Of a DNA stretch of 64,000 nt, positions 16,755-25,651 are shown piece after piece. Within the stretch, counting starts at the first letter, position 1, and every line of letters starts with the position of its first letter. A program made the position numbers and the translations under genes. The notes below the pieces were generated by a model. The model saw nothing but the letters and a program-made list of their open reading frames with translations, was not told where the DNA came from and ran no database searches. The DNA lies in NCBI GenBank assembly GCA_017794705.1, contig CP051235.1:993010-1057009 (forward strand). The letters run 5' to 3'. Origin of the DNA: Devosia sp. (lineage in GTDB: Bacteria > Pseudomonadota > Alphaproteobacteria > Rhizobiales > Devosiaceae).

Positions 16755-17900
16755 ATGAGCAAAGATTTCATCATCGACCGCGCTGAATTGCGTCTGTTCC
16801 GGATCGCGCCGCCAATTCCGCTTGAAGACGCCACCCATAGAGTCAATCGCGTCGAGATCATGCTGCTTGAAATCGGCTTCGGCGGAGAAAAGGCGCTTGG
16901 CTTTAGTTATACGGCCGGAGTGGGTGCCACCGGTGTATGCGCGCTGTTGCAGGACTATTGTCTGCCACTTCTGTTGGGTCGCGACGTGCGCATGGTCAAT
17001 GACTGCTGGTCAGCCATGTTCGAGCATCTTTATCGCACCGGTCTTGGTGCGCAGACCACATTGGCACTCGCGGCCATGGATACCGCCCTGTGGGATGCGC
17101 GAGCAAAGGTGATGGATCAAACACTTGCGATGGCTCTTGGCGGCGCGCGCACCCAGATCCCGGCCTATTGGAGCAGCATCGACATCAGCAGTTCGCCGGG
17201 TGCGTTGTTCAAGATTTTCAAGGCGAAGAAGGATGAAGGTTATGCTGCCTTCAAGCTAAAAGTCGGGCGCCCGCAACTCCACGAGGACGTGGCGAGGATC
17301 AGCGCTGTCCGGGAGGCGATCGGCTCAGAAAGCCGTTTGGCTGTGGACGCCAACATGGGATGGGATCTGGATGAGAGCCTTCGACGGGTCAACGCGTTCG
17401 ATGACTTTGATCTGGCCTGGCTGGAAGAACCCTTGCCCGCTCATGACGTGTCGGGGCACGTTGAGTTGCGGCGCAAGAGCGGCATTCCGATTGCTGTGGG
17501 TGAAAGCCTTTATGGACTCCACGAATTCCAGAACTATCTGGCCTCGGGGGCCGTTGATATCGTTCAACCTGATGTGGCCCGTATCGGTGGTTTGACGCCA
17601 TGGCTCAAGGTCGCTCACCTCGCCTCCGGCTATGAACGTAAGGTCGCCCCCCATTACATGGCCGAAATGTCTGGGCACGCACTGTGCGCGATCGACAACG
17701 CGTTGATCCTAGAAAATGTTTCCGGCGCCTCGTTCAATGAATTGGGTCTCTGCGCAGATCCACTTGCGATCTCCAACGGAACCATGCACATCGGCGAAGC
17801 CCCGGGTCACGGTATCGGCGTGACGCTGACCGACGTGCTGTTACGCGACGAGGTGCCGATACGCGGAAATGATCTCACCGACATCAAGAGCCATCACTAG
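16755..17900 (+). CDS. Enolase-superfamily enzyme, muconate-lactonizing/mandelate racemase subgroup
   Basis: A 381-residue enolase-superfamily protein distinct from the one at 9291. It carries Lys167-Leu-Lys169 (KxK), metal ligands Asp198 (DAN), Glu224 and Glu250, and His300 in APHYM. KxK on one face plus a His base on the other is the mandelate racemase-like arrangement, so a racemase/epimerase or a sugar-acid dehydratase is possible. Two different enolase-superfamily enzymes in one operon suggest either successive steps or two stereoisomers of one acid sugar. It is the last gene before the IclR regulator, 88 bases downstream. Confidence 0.87.
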   Translation: MSKDFIIDRAELRLFRIAPPIPLEDATHRVNRVEIMLLEIGFGGEKALGFSYTAGVGATGVCALLQDYCLPLLLGRDVRMVNDCWSAMFEHLYRTGLGAQTTLALAAMDTALWDARAKVMDQTLAMALGGARTQIPAYWSSIDISSSPGALFKIFKAKKDEGYAAFKLKVGRPQLHEDVARISAVREAIGSESRLAVDANMGWDLDESLRRVNAFDDFDLAWLEEPLPAHDVSGHVELRRKSGIPIAVGESLYGLHEFQNYLASGAVDIVQPDVARIGGLTPWLKVAHLASGYERKVAPHYMAEMSGHALCAIDNALILENVSGASFNELGLCADPLAISNGTMHIGEAPGHGIGVTLTDVLLRDEVPIRGNDLTDIKSHH

Positions 17901-17988
17901 TTGGGACTGTGAGCATCTGGATTTCTGTCTTCGCTTGGCCTAGGAGGGTCCCTGGTTTGCCGGGATCCGGGTCACGCGGGGACGAGAA

Positions 17989-18750
17989 TTGGCTGCAGAA
18001 GAAGATGGCAAATATCGCGCGCCAGCGTTGGACAAGGGTCTCGATATTCTTGAATATCTAGCTGCTGCGCCGGAATCGAGGAGCCAGGCAGAGATATCAA
18101 AAGCCCTCGAACGCTCGCCGAGCGAAATCTACCGCATGCTGGACCGGTTGGTTAGGCGAAACTATGTGCGCCGCACCTCCGAAGACAGGTATGAGCTTAC
18201 GCTCAAACTTTTCGAAATAGCTTACCAGCATCCTCCGCTTCGGCGACTGGCCAAACATGCAACTGCTGTCCTGTTGGACTTCGCAGAAACTGCCTCTCAG
18301 GCAGCTCATCTCGCCGTCTATGATCGCGGCGCGCTGGTGGTAATAGCGCAGGTGGATGCGCCGGGATACTGGAGCATGGCGATACGCGTGGGCGCAAGGG
18401 TGAACCTCGTTGATACCGGCTCCGGCCATGTGCTCCTGGCCCATTCAACTAAGCAACAGCGCAGGCGCATGTTGGGGATTGTTTCAAAATCGCCGTTTCC
18501 AGCTGAGTTGGAAAGCCATTTGGACAAGGTGCGGGTTCAAGGGCATGAACATATGGCCAGCAAACAGATCGCCGGGGTGACCAATCTGGCCGTGCCGGTT
18601 TTTGGACCGCAGCGCTCGATCCTCGGTGCCCTCTCCTGCCCTTACGTTGGGCGATTGGACCGTGAGGACGCGCCGGACGTTGAACAAACTCTGCGCTTGC
18701 TGAAACTGGCTGCAGAGCAGCTCTCCGGAGTTACCTACAACACAGACTGA
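17989..18750 (+). CDS. IclR-family transcriptional regulator
   Basis: A 253-residue IclR protein: a winged helix (about residues 10-70, [48 protein letters not shown]) followed by a GAF-like effector domain. The most natural start is a TTG at 17989; an upstream ribosome site is weak. It precedes the MaoC/CaiB operon on the same strand with a 92-base gap holding a palindrome, so it most likely controls that operon. The effector could be an organic acid, as usual for the family. Confidence 0.88.
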   Translation: MAAEEDGKYRAPALDKGLDILEYLAAAPESRSQAEISKALERSPSEIYRMLDRLVRRNYVRRTSEDRYELTLKLFEIAYQHPPLRRLAKHATAVLLDFAETASQAAHLAVYDRGALVVIAQVDAPGYWSMAIRVGARVNLVDTGSGHVLLAHSTKQQRRRMLGIVSKSPFPAELESHLDKVRVQGHEHMASKQIAGVTNLAVPVFGPQRSILGALSCPYVGRLDREDAPDVEQTLRLLKLAAEQLSGVTYNTD

Positions 18751-18797
18751 CTGACACAATCATCAACGAACAGCTTCCACTCGGCTTGCAATGTGTA

Positions 18798-18826
18798 TTC
18801 ATAGATGAAATAAGAATTCATATAAG
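18798..18826 (+). promoter_or_regulatory. Promoter and IclR operator candidate
   Basis: TTCATAGATGAA (18798-18809) has 5-bp arms TTCAT/ATGAA and overlaps a possible -35 (TTCATA) placed 17 bases before TATAAG (18821-18826). It lies between the IclR gene and the MaoC-like start at 18843. The overlap of palindrome and -35 suits an IclR-type repressor or activator; this is inference. Confidence 0.5.
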
Positions 18827-18842
18827 AACTTTGGAGATTCTG

Positions 18843-19397
18843 ATGCCTATTTCAGTCTCAACGGTTGGCGTGTCCTCGACCTTTCCGAAAACCATGCCCG
18901 AAGACCATGCCGCCCTGCCCGTCTGGAATGCGGAAAACTGGTTCTACGAAGACTGGCCCGAAGGACAAAAGATCCGGTCACTACGGCGAACGATCTCGGA
19001 AGGGGAAAGCCATCAGTTCAACATGCTGGTCACCGACATTCACCCCTATGTGCAGGACCAGATTTTCGCCGAGACAGAAGGTGTTTTTGACCGCAGGCTC
19101 GTGGCCGGCGCCTTCGTCTTTTCGGCGGGTCTGGGGCTTGTCGCGACAAATTGCGTCAACGCGTTTTCCTATGGTTACGACAAGTTGCGTTTCATCAAGC
19201 CAACCTTCATTGGAGACACGATCTACACAATCCGGACCAACCTCGAAAAGCGACCGAAGTATCCAGAAATGGGTCTCATCCGGGCCAGCTATGAGGTATT
19301 CAAGGGCGAGGGCGAACTGGTGCTGTATTGTGAGCACCTGCAGACAGTAAAATATCGAAACCCGAAAGCCCTAGCGTCGCGGGATCCCGAAAGTTAA
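18843..19397 (+). CDS. MaoC-like hotdog-fold dehydratase/hydratase
   Basis: A 184-residue MaoC-type hydratase-dehydratase. The region around residues 35-180 ([30 protein letters not shown] and [25 protein letters not shown]) matches the hotdog fold, including the F-I-K-P-x-F-x-G-D-T-I signature. The usual hydratase Asp/His dyad is suggested by D-I-H-P but I cannot confirm it. The ATG at 18843 has GGAG upstream; a longer frame exists but overlaps the promoter. Beside two CoA-transferases it probably hydrates or dehydrates an acyl-CoA such as a mesaconyl/citramalyl- or crotonyl-like thioester (inference). Confidence 0.84.
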   Translation: MPISVSTVGVSSTFPKTMPEDHAALPVWNAENWFYEDWPEGQKIRSLRRTISEGESHQFNMLVTDIHPYVQDQIFAETEGVFDRRLVAGAFVFSAGLGLVATNCVNAFSYGYDKLRFIKPTFIGDTIYTIRTNLEKRPKYPEMGLIRASYEVFKGEGELVLYCEHLQTVKYRNPKALASRDPES

Positions 19398-19401
19398 TTT
19401 G

Positions 19402-20559
19402 ATGTCCGGGTCCGCATCAGCGCCGCTGGCCGGAACGCTGGTCCTCGACATGAGCCAGTTTTTGTCCGGACCCTTTGCGGCCCTGCGCCTTGCCGACCTA
19501 GGGGCGCGGGTGATCAAGATAGAACGACCGGACGGAGGCGATTTGGCGCGCCGGCTCTATCTTTCCGACACGGACATCGGTGGAGACTCGACGATCTTTC
19601 ACGCCATCAACCGGTCGAAGGAAAGTCTGGTGCTCAACCTTAAGCGACCTGAAGATGTGAAGTGCCTGATGACGCTCGTCGGCAATGCGGATGCGGTCGT
19701 TCAGAATTTCAGGCCAGGTGTGGCGACCCGACTGGGTGTGGGCTACGAGGCGCTCAGACGCGCCAACCCTCGCATCGTGTGCGCCTCGATTAGCGGCTAT
19801 GGCAGTGATGGGCCCTGGGCGCAGTTTCCAGGACAGGACCTTTTGGCCCAAGCGCGTTCCGGCGTGACCTGGCTCAATGGGGACGCAGGTCAAGGACCTG
19901 TGCCTTTCGGGCTCGCCATCGCAGATATGCTGGCCGGCGCCACCGCCGCGCAGTCAATCATGGCGGGCCTAATCAGGCGGGATGCAACCGGAGAAGGCGT
20001 GCATATCGAGACTTCGCTTCTGGAAGCGCTGATCGACTATCAGTTTGAAGTTCTGACCACCTATCTCAATGACGGGAACCGTCCTCCACATCGCGCCGCT
20101 GTGCGATCTGCCAATGCCTATGTGGCAGCACCCTATGGCGTTTATGACACCGCTGACGGGTATCTGGCGCTGGCCATGACGCCTATCGCCCGACTAGCTG
20201 AACTGCTTGACCTGCCAGAGCTCCAAGAATTCACCGATCCAAAGAGCGCGTTTACACACCGGGATGCCATCAAGGCGATACTGGCTGAACTCTTCGCATC
20301 AGATACGACGGCACACTGGCTGGACATTTTAGAACCTGCGGATATCTGGTGCGCCGAAGTTCTGGACTGGCCTTCCATGATGGCCAGTGACGGATTTCGC
20401 TGCCTGGATATGTTTCAGACCGTGTCACGTCAGCCGGGCATTTCCCTGAAAACAACCCGGACGCCCTTAAGAGTCGATGGCGTGCGAGCCCTTTGCGAAC
20501 GGGCAGCGCCCCAAATCGGCGAACATTCTATAAAGATCAGGCAGGAGTTCGGATTGTGA
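19402..20559 (+). CDS. CaiB/BaiF-type (class III) CoA-transferase, first copy
   Basis: A 385-residue family III CoA-transferase. It has the N-terminal L-D-M-S-Q-F-L-S-G-P block, the V-Q-N-F-R-P-G motif, and the putative catalytic Asp175 in F-G-L-A-I-A-D-M, corresponding to the Asp that forms aspartyl-CoA anhydride in formyl-CoA transferase. The ATG at 19402 follows a TTG codon and the MaoC-like stop by four bases. It is closely similar to the second copy at 21683. Its length is normal. The CoA acceptor acid is unknown. Confidence 0.92.
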   Translation: MSGSASAPLAGTLVLDMSQFLSGPFAALRLADLGARVIKIERPDGGDLARRLYLSDTDIGGDSTIFHAINRSKESLVLNLKRPEDVKCLMTLVGNADAVVQNFRPGVATRLGVGYEALRRANPRIVCASISGYGSDGPWAQFPGQDLLAQARSGVTWLNGDAGQGPVPFGLAIADMLAGATAAQSIMAGLIRRDATGEGVHIETSLLEALIDYQFEVLTTYLNDGNRPPHRAAVRSANAYVAAPYGVYDTADGYLALAMTPIARLAELLDLPELQEFTDPKSAFTHRDAIKAILAELFASDTTAHWLDILEPADIWCAEVLDWPSMMASDGFRCLDMFQTVSRQPGISLKTTRTPLRVDGVRALCERAAPQIGEHSIKIRQEFGL

Positions 20560-21686
20560 TCCAGTTGCGTGGCATGACCTGGAATCATCCGCGTGGGTAT
20601 GATCCCATGATTGCCTGTTCCCGAATCTGGCAGCAAGAAACAGGCGTTGCGATAGAATGGGACCGGCGCAGCCTGCAGGATTTCGAATCCTATCCCGTTG
20701 ACGAGTTGGCAACGGAATATGACCTGATCGTTATCGATCATCCACATATGGGACAGGTTGTGGCGAAGTCTTGTCTGGTGCCGCTGGACACGACGGACCA
20801 CTCTACGGCGTTATTGGAGTTGGCCCGAAGCAGTGTCGGCCCCTCGTTTGCCAGCTACACCTTTGACGCACACCAGTGGGCTCTCCCAATCGATGCCGCG
20901 GCACAGGTGCAGGCCTTCCGGCCCGACCGAGTGGCAGCGCCGGTGAAGACCTGGCAGAATTTGCTTGACGCGGCGCACAACAGAAGAGTCCTTCTGCCCT
21001 TACGTCCGCCGCACAGTCTTCTGACTTTCATGAGCCTGACGGCCAATCTCGGCGCTGATGAAAACTTCACGCAGGACCGACACTTCATCAGCCTCGAAGC
21101 CGGATGCGACGTTTTTGAAAGGCTTGCCGAACTGGCGGCTCTTGGCGATCCCCAGCAGTTCGAAATGGACCCTATCGCGGCGCTTGAGACCTTGAGCCGC
21201 ACCGACAGCCCCTTCGACCTTATCCCGTTTGTTTATGGATATGTCAGCTATGCGACTGAGGGCTTTCGTCCAGCCCGTTTAGGCTTCGCCGACATTCCCT
21301 CGCTTGGCGAAAAGGGACCACTCGGATCCACCTTGGGCGGCACAGGCATTGCAATCTCAATCCGCTCGGACCACGTCGATGAGGCGGCGGAATTCGCCTT
21401 CTGGGTAGCCTCGGAACATGTTCAGTCGGGGCCCTTTGCAGGCGCCGGAGGACAACCCGGGCATAATCGGGCGTGGACCAGCGGAGACGTCAACGCGACG
21501 GCAAACGGCTTCTACCGTGACACAAGCTCGACGCTTGAACTGGCCTTCGTGCGGCCTCGCCACAATGGCTACATGGCCTTTCAGCAACGCGGTTCGGAGC
21601 TCATCAATTCTGCGCTGGTCTCCGGCCTGAGGACGGAGATCTTAGTCAGTTTGCTGAATGATGAGTTCGAGGCGAGTTTCAAATGA
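20556..21686 (+). CDS. Solute-binding-protein-like protein without a signal peptide
   Basis: A 376-residue protein that resembles family-1 extracellular solute-binding proteins throughout (YDLIVIDHPHMGQVV; ALPIDAAAQVQAFRPD; TWQNLLDAAHNR; GTGIAISIRSDHVDEAAEFAFWVAS). The GTG at 20556 overlaps the preceding CoA-transferase stop, and its own stop overlaps the next CoA-transferase. The visible N-terminus (VIQLRGMTWNHPRGYDPM) starts directly in the first beta strand, with no Sec or Tat signal in this frame or immediately upstream. No permease or ATPase accompanies it. It may be a cytoplasmic ligand-binding or scaffold protein recruited to the CoA-transferase pathway, or an SBP that lost export. Confidence 0.8.
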   Translation: MIQLRGMTWNHPRGYDPMIACSRIWQQETGVAIEWDRRSLQDFESYPVDELATEYDLIVIDHPHMGQVVAKSCLVPLDTTDHSTALLELARSSVGPSFASYTFDAHQWALPIDAAAQVQAFRPDRVAAPVKTWQNLLDAAHNRRVLLPLRPPHSLLTFMSLTANLGADENFTQDRHFISLEAGCDVFERLAELAALGDPQQFEMDPIAALETLSRTDSPFDLIPFVYGYVSYATEGFRPARLGFADIPSLGEKGPLGSTLGGTGIAISIRSDHVDEAAEFAFWVASEHVQSGPFAGAGGQPGHNRAWTSGDVNATANGFYRDTSSTLELAFVRPRHNGYMAFQQRGSELINSALVSGLRTEILVSLLNDEFEASFK

Positions 21687-22861
21687 TGGCGGGTGTGTCT
21701 CAATTCGGCGCCTCGGAGCGCTCTCTTCTGGAAAGCTTGCTTGTGCTGGATTTCAGCCAGTTCCTGTCGGGCCCCTATGCCGCCCTTCGCCTGTCCGACT
21801 TCGGGGCACGGATTATCAAAATTGAACGTGCTGCCGGAGGCGATCTGTGCAGGCAGCTGCACCTGTCCGACACTGACGATCTGACCCAAGACTCGACACT
21901 CTTTCATGCGATCAATCGCGGCAAGCAAAGTCTGGCTGTGGATCTAAAGTCGCCTTCCGACCTTGAGCTGGTCATGTCGCTTATTGCTCAGGCTGACGTG
22001 CTCATTCAGAATTTCAGGCCCGGCGTAATCGATCGACTGGGACTGGGCTATGCGGCAGTGAGGACGATCAATCCACGTCTTATTTACGCATCGATCTCCG
22101 GATTTGGCGGAGAAGGGCCCTGGGTCGACCGCCCAGGTCAGGATTTGCTGGCACAGGCGCGGTCGGGATTGATGTGGTTGAACGGCGACGCCGACCAAGG
22201 GCCTTTGCCTTTCGGACTGGCCATCGCTGATGTGCTGGCCGGCAGCGCGATCGTCCAGGGCGTATTAGCGCTTCTGCTTAGGCGCGGACGAACAGGGCTC
22301 GGCGGACACGTTGAAACCAGCCTGCTTGAGGTCCTGATAGATTTCCAGTTTGAAGTTCTGACTACCCATCTGAACGACGGTGGGCGTTTGCCGGAGAGGG
22401 CAGCATTCCGCAACGCGCACGCTTATCTGGCCGCACCATACGGGGTATACCCGACTGCTGACGGCTACCTGGCACTTGCCATGATGCCGCTCAGCAAACT
22501 GGCGCCACTCGTCGATTTGCCCAAGCTTTCGGAACTGCCCCAAGAATCGCAATTCAGTGACCGAGACAAGATCAAGCACGCGATCGCGGCAAGACTCTTG
22601 CACAAGACCACGCAAGCGTGGCTCGATATCCTGCAACCTGAAGATGTCTGGTGCGCCGGCGTGCTCGATTGGGCCACCCTTCTGAAAGAACAGGCATTTC
22701 GCCGCCTGGACATGCTGCAAACACTGCCGCGCGAAGGCGGACCGCCCGTTCTCACGACGCGGGCACCCTTCAGTATCAATGGCAAACGACCCAATTCACA
22801 TCAGGCAGGACCAATGCTCGGAGCCCACAATGAACTCATCCGTCGCGAATTCGGTCAATGA
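21683..22861 (+). CDS. CaiB/BaiF-type (class III) CoA-transferase, second copy
   Basis: A 392-residue paralogue of the CoA-transferase at 19402. By eye, 36 of 46 residues match in the N-terminal block from LVLD to LSDTD. The catalytic Asp183 sits in F-G-L-A-I-A-D-V. The ATGATG start overlaps the SBP-like stop. The two genes may encode a heteromeric transferase like BbsE/BbsF of anaerobic toluene metabolism or SmtA/SmtB of Chloroflexus, or two separate homodimers; this is inference. The same block carries a MaoC hydratase and a lactonase-like protein. Confidence 0.92.
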   Translation: MMAGVSQFGASERSLLESLLVLDFSQFLSGPYAALRLSDFGARIIKIERAAGGDLCRQLHLSDTDDLTQDSTLFHAINRGKQSLAVDLKSPSDLELVMSLIAQADVLIQNFRPGVIDRLGLGYAAVRTINPRLIYASISGFGGEGPWVDRPGQDLLAQARSGLMWLNGDADQGPLPFGLAIADVLAGSAIVQGVLALLLRRGRTGLGGHVETSLLEVLIDFQFEVLTTHLNDGGRLPERAAFRNAHAYLAAPYGVYPTADGYLALAMMPLSKLAPLVDLPKLSELPQESQFSDRDKIKHAIAARLLHKTTQAWLDILQPEDVWCAGVLDWATLLKEQAFRRLDMLQTLPREGGPPVLTTRAPFSINGKRPNSHQAGPMLGAHNELIRREFGQ

Positions 22862-22900
22862 ATCCGAACATTGAGTGTCTTTCAAACTGACAGGTGCCCT

Positions 22901-23992
22901 GTGAAATCCAAAATCTTCGTTGGCTGCTGCAACCGCGCACTGCCCTATTTTCCGCATGCAAACGGTGGAGGCATCCGGTCATTTGAACTGGATGAAGAAC
23001 AGGGAACGCTCACGCCAATCGCGGAGATGGGTGGGATCGACAATCCGTCATTTCTGGTCTTGACCAGCGATGGGTCAAAGCTGCTGGCCACTACGGAAAT
23101 GCTGGACTGGCAGGAAGGCACCGTCACCGTCTATGCGGTCGCCGATGGAAGGCTTACTTATGTCAACAAGCAGGCGGCTCGCGGCGACATCACCGCCCAC
23201 CTGGCGGTCGACAGGACCGACCGCTTCGCAACCTGCTGCAATTACTCGATAGCGACAGCGGAAGCGCGACCCAATGCATCGGTCGCCCTGTTTCAACTGC
23301 AACCGGACGGTGAACTCAGTCCAGCTATTCAGGATATCAAGTTACAGGGATCGGGCACCGATCCCGAAAGACAGGAGCGTTCCCATGCGCACTGTAGTGT
23401 GTTCACCGCCAACAATCTCTTCGCGCTCGTGGCTGATTTGGGGTCAGACCGCATCGAGGTGTTCAGGTTTGACGCAACAACTGGTTGGCTTGCGCACTTC
23501 TCCCAGATACCGCTCCCTCGTGGTTCTGGGCCCCGACATATCGCGCTGCACCCCAAGCTGGCGGTGATCTACTGCTCGAACGAACTCTCAGGTAGCGTTG
23601 CCACCATCAGTTTTGATGAGGACACGGGATTGGGGAAGTGCATTGCTGTTACGCCAACTTCAACTGCCCGGCAAAACCACTGTTCTGCCATCAAAATCTC
23701 ACCAGACGGTCGGCACCTCTATGTCGGAAACCGCGGCGAAGACACAATCACGCTTTTTGGCATAGATCAGGTTTCAGGACATATCGAGTTTATGGAAGCA
23801 ACAGCGTCAGGCGGACAGACTCCCCGCGATTTTGCGTTTTCAGCAACTGGCAAATGCGTTGTAGTCGCAAACCAAGACAGCGACTTGGTTTGCTTGTTCC
23901 GTCGCGATCCCCAAACCGGTCTACTGAAACGATTTGGACAAAATCTCCGAACGGGATCCCCAATGTGCATAGCGTTTGAGCCGCAAGATTGA
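22901..23992 (+). CDS. Beta-propeller lactonase (YbhE/6-phosphogluconolactonase-like)
   Basis: A 363-residue seven-bladed beta-propeller of the lactonase (PF10282) family, with repeated blade motifs such as NPSFLVLTSDGSKLL, GPRHIALHPKLAVIYC and SAIKISPDGRHLYVGNRG. The start is a GTG at 22901; a TTG at 22871 would add ten residues. The family includes 6-phosphogluconolactonase and muconolactone-type hydrolases. It closes the IclR/MaoC/CaiB block and is convergent with the ROK gene. Its job could be to open a lactone formed from the CoA-pathway intermediate; no direct evidence. Confidence 0.82.
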   Translation: MKSKIFVGCCNRALPYFPHANGGGIRSFELDEEQGTLTPIAEMGGIDNPSFLVLTSDGSKLLATTEMLDWQEGTVTVYAVADGRLTYVNKQAARGDITAHLAVDRTDRFATCCNYSIATAEARPNASVALFQLQPDGELSPAIQDIKLQGSGTDPERQERSHAHCSVFTANNLFALVADLGSDRIEVFRFDATTGWLAHFSQIPLPRGSGPRHIALHPKLAVIYCSNELSGSVATISFDEDTGLGKCIAVTPTSTARQNHCSAIKISPDGRHLYVGNRGEDTITLFGIDQVSGHIEFMEATASGGQTPRDFAFSATGKCVVVANQDSDLVCLFRRDPQTGLLKRFGQNLRTGSPMCIAFEPQD

Positions 23993-24174
23993 TGGGGTTA
24001 TGTGAAACAAATACAAGTCGCCTTTCCGGGGGTCGCCGACTTAGTGTTCACTGTTGCGAACGGCTCATCTATGCTGTGGATGTTTGTCGATACCGTCTCA
24101 GAGGATATTACGTGCTGGATATTACCTTGCAGGCTGGCAAGGGATTCCAATCGACCCGCACTTGAAATACGGCC

Positions 24175-25338
24175 TTAGGGCTGCATCGTTGAGATCAACA
24201 GAGCAACAGCACCTAGAGCTGTCGCGCCGATTTCAGGAAGATTGGTTGCAGCTGCAAATCGCACTTCTCCGGCCGCAGGGTTGATTGAATGAAGCTGGTC
24301 GCTTGCGGCGCGGCGATAGATCTCACCAAGGCGGGTAAGCGGGCCGCCCACCACAAAGGCGGGTGGATCGATAGAGCGGGAAAGGTTGGCGAGTAGTGAG
24401 CCAAGGATCGCACCCGACTCTTGAACAACGCGCTCCACCGAATGATCCTGCTGTTCGATCAGAGCTAGGATCTCATCCAGCGACTTCTCGCCGTAGAGCG
24501 GTGTCACTCTTCCAAGAAAGGCTGGAAGCGAAAGGTATTTCTCATAACACCCACGGCCTCCGCACCGACAATACTCGCCTTCAGGGTCAAACGAAATGTG
24601 CCCGAAATTTCCTGCGCGACCGGTATGTCCTTGCCAGATACGACCTTCAAGCACCACTGCACCTCCAACACCAACGTCGAGGTGGACATAGGCGCAACTT
24701 TCCCCCGGCTTCAGTCCGCCGGACGCGAATAGGAACATGGCAGAACAGTTGGAATCGTTGCTGAACTCCACGGGCACTCCCAATCGTGCAGCAAGCTCTA
24801 CGGAAATGTCAGGCCTGTCCCACTCGGGTAATCGCACGGCTGGGCCGAGTGCGTGCGTTACTGGATGGACGGGCGTCGCAATTGCGACACCTACGCCCCT
24901 GAGCCTTGTCCGAGACCGGTTGGCGCGGTTGAGCGCCTCCGCAATTGCATCTTCCAGTAGTTGCAGCCGTGCCTCACGGTCGGCGCGATGCTCAACCGCC
25001 TTGCTGAACGCAGTGATAATGTCCTGGGCGCCATCAGCCAAAACACATTCGACCCGACCCGTTCGAATGTGCAGTCCCACGTAGAGTTCGGCTTCAGGCC
25101 TCACTCGAAGCCCAGTCCCCGCGCGACCTCTGCCCTGTCGTTCCGAGAGCTGCGCACATTCCTCCACATGATTGTCCGCCCTCAGACGGGCCACTACGCG
25201 GGAAACAGTGGCTTTTCCGAGGTTGGAAGCTCTTGCCAGATCAGAAATCGTCAGGCCCGGCTGCGTGCGCAAGAGCTGCAGCACCTGCTGCTCCGATTTC
25301 AACATTGTATCGAAGCGGTTGACGCTTAAATGTTCCAT
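24175..25338 (-). CDS. ROK-family transcriptional regulator
   Basis: A 387-residue NagC/XylR-type regulator. An N-terminal helix-turn-helix (about residues 15-70, LTISDLARASNLGKATVSRVVARLRADN) precedes a ROK sugar-kinase-like domain with N-D-S-N-C-S-A and the zinc motif C-R-C-G-G-R-G-C-Y-E-K-Y. I start it at the ATG at 25338; an ATG at 25404 would place coding sequence over the likely promoter. It is divergent from the esterase/ribose-type ABC operon, which it probably represses in the absence of a sugar ligand. Confidence 0.9.
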   Translation of the reverse strand: MEHLSVNRFDTMLKSEQQVLQLLRTQPGLTISDLARASNLGKATVSRVVARLRADNHVEECAQLSERQGRGRAGTGLRVRPEAELYVGLHIRTGRVECVLADGAQDIITAFSKAVEHRADREARLQLLEDAIAEALNRANRSRTRLRGVGVAIATPVHPVTHALGPAVRLPEWDRPDISVELAARLGVPVEFSNDSNCSAMFLFASGGLKPGESCAYVHLDVGVGGAVVLEGRIWQGHTGRAGNFGHISFDPEGEYCRCGGRGCYEKYLSLPAFLGRVTPLYGEKSLDEILALIEQQDHSVERVVQESGAILGSLLANLSRSIDPPAFVVGGPLTRLGEIYRRAASDQLHSINPAAGEVRFAAATNLPEIGATALGAVALLISTMQP

Positions 25339-25355
25339 GTGAACGTAAAAACCTG

Positions 25356-25412
25356 TTGACAGTGGCCATAATATAGTAATTTGATCCGTATGAAACGAAA
25401 TCACTAGATCAA
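25356..25412. promoter_or_regulatory. Divergent promoter region with inverted repeat (ROK operator candidate)
   Basis: The ROK/esterase intergenic region holds an AT-rich core (ATAATATAGTAAT) with TTGACA at 25356-25361 and an inverted repeat TTGATC (25381-25386) and GATCAA (25407-25412) spaced by 20 bases. The symmetry and position fit a regulator site between two divergent promoters. I could not assign a clean -35/-10 pair for either strand. Confidence 0.4.
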
Positions 25413-25651
25413 GATTTCAGATGTTGCTGGCAATCGCAAGCACCTTCGCGCTGAAGCGGTTGCACGGCGAACGGCAGAACTGAAACGGGGCGAACCAACA
25501 AACCGCCACAACAAGCGGTGCCCATCGGGGGAGGAATTGAGTTGAGGTCTGTCATGTGCCTCGGCCCGACCTGGGTCGGCGCAGGTTCTTGTCAGAAGCA
25601 GGACGGTCACGTGACCACCGGATGTGCAGTTGCTCTGTCAGGCGCGCATTC

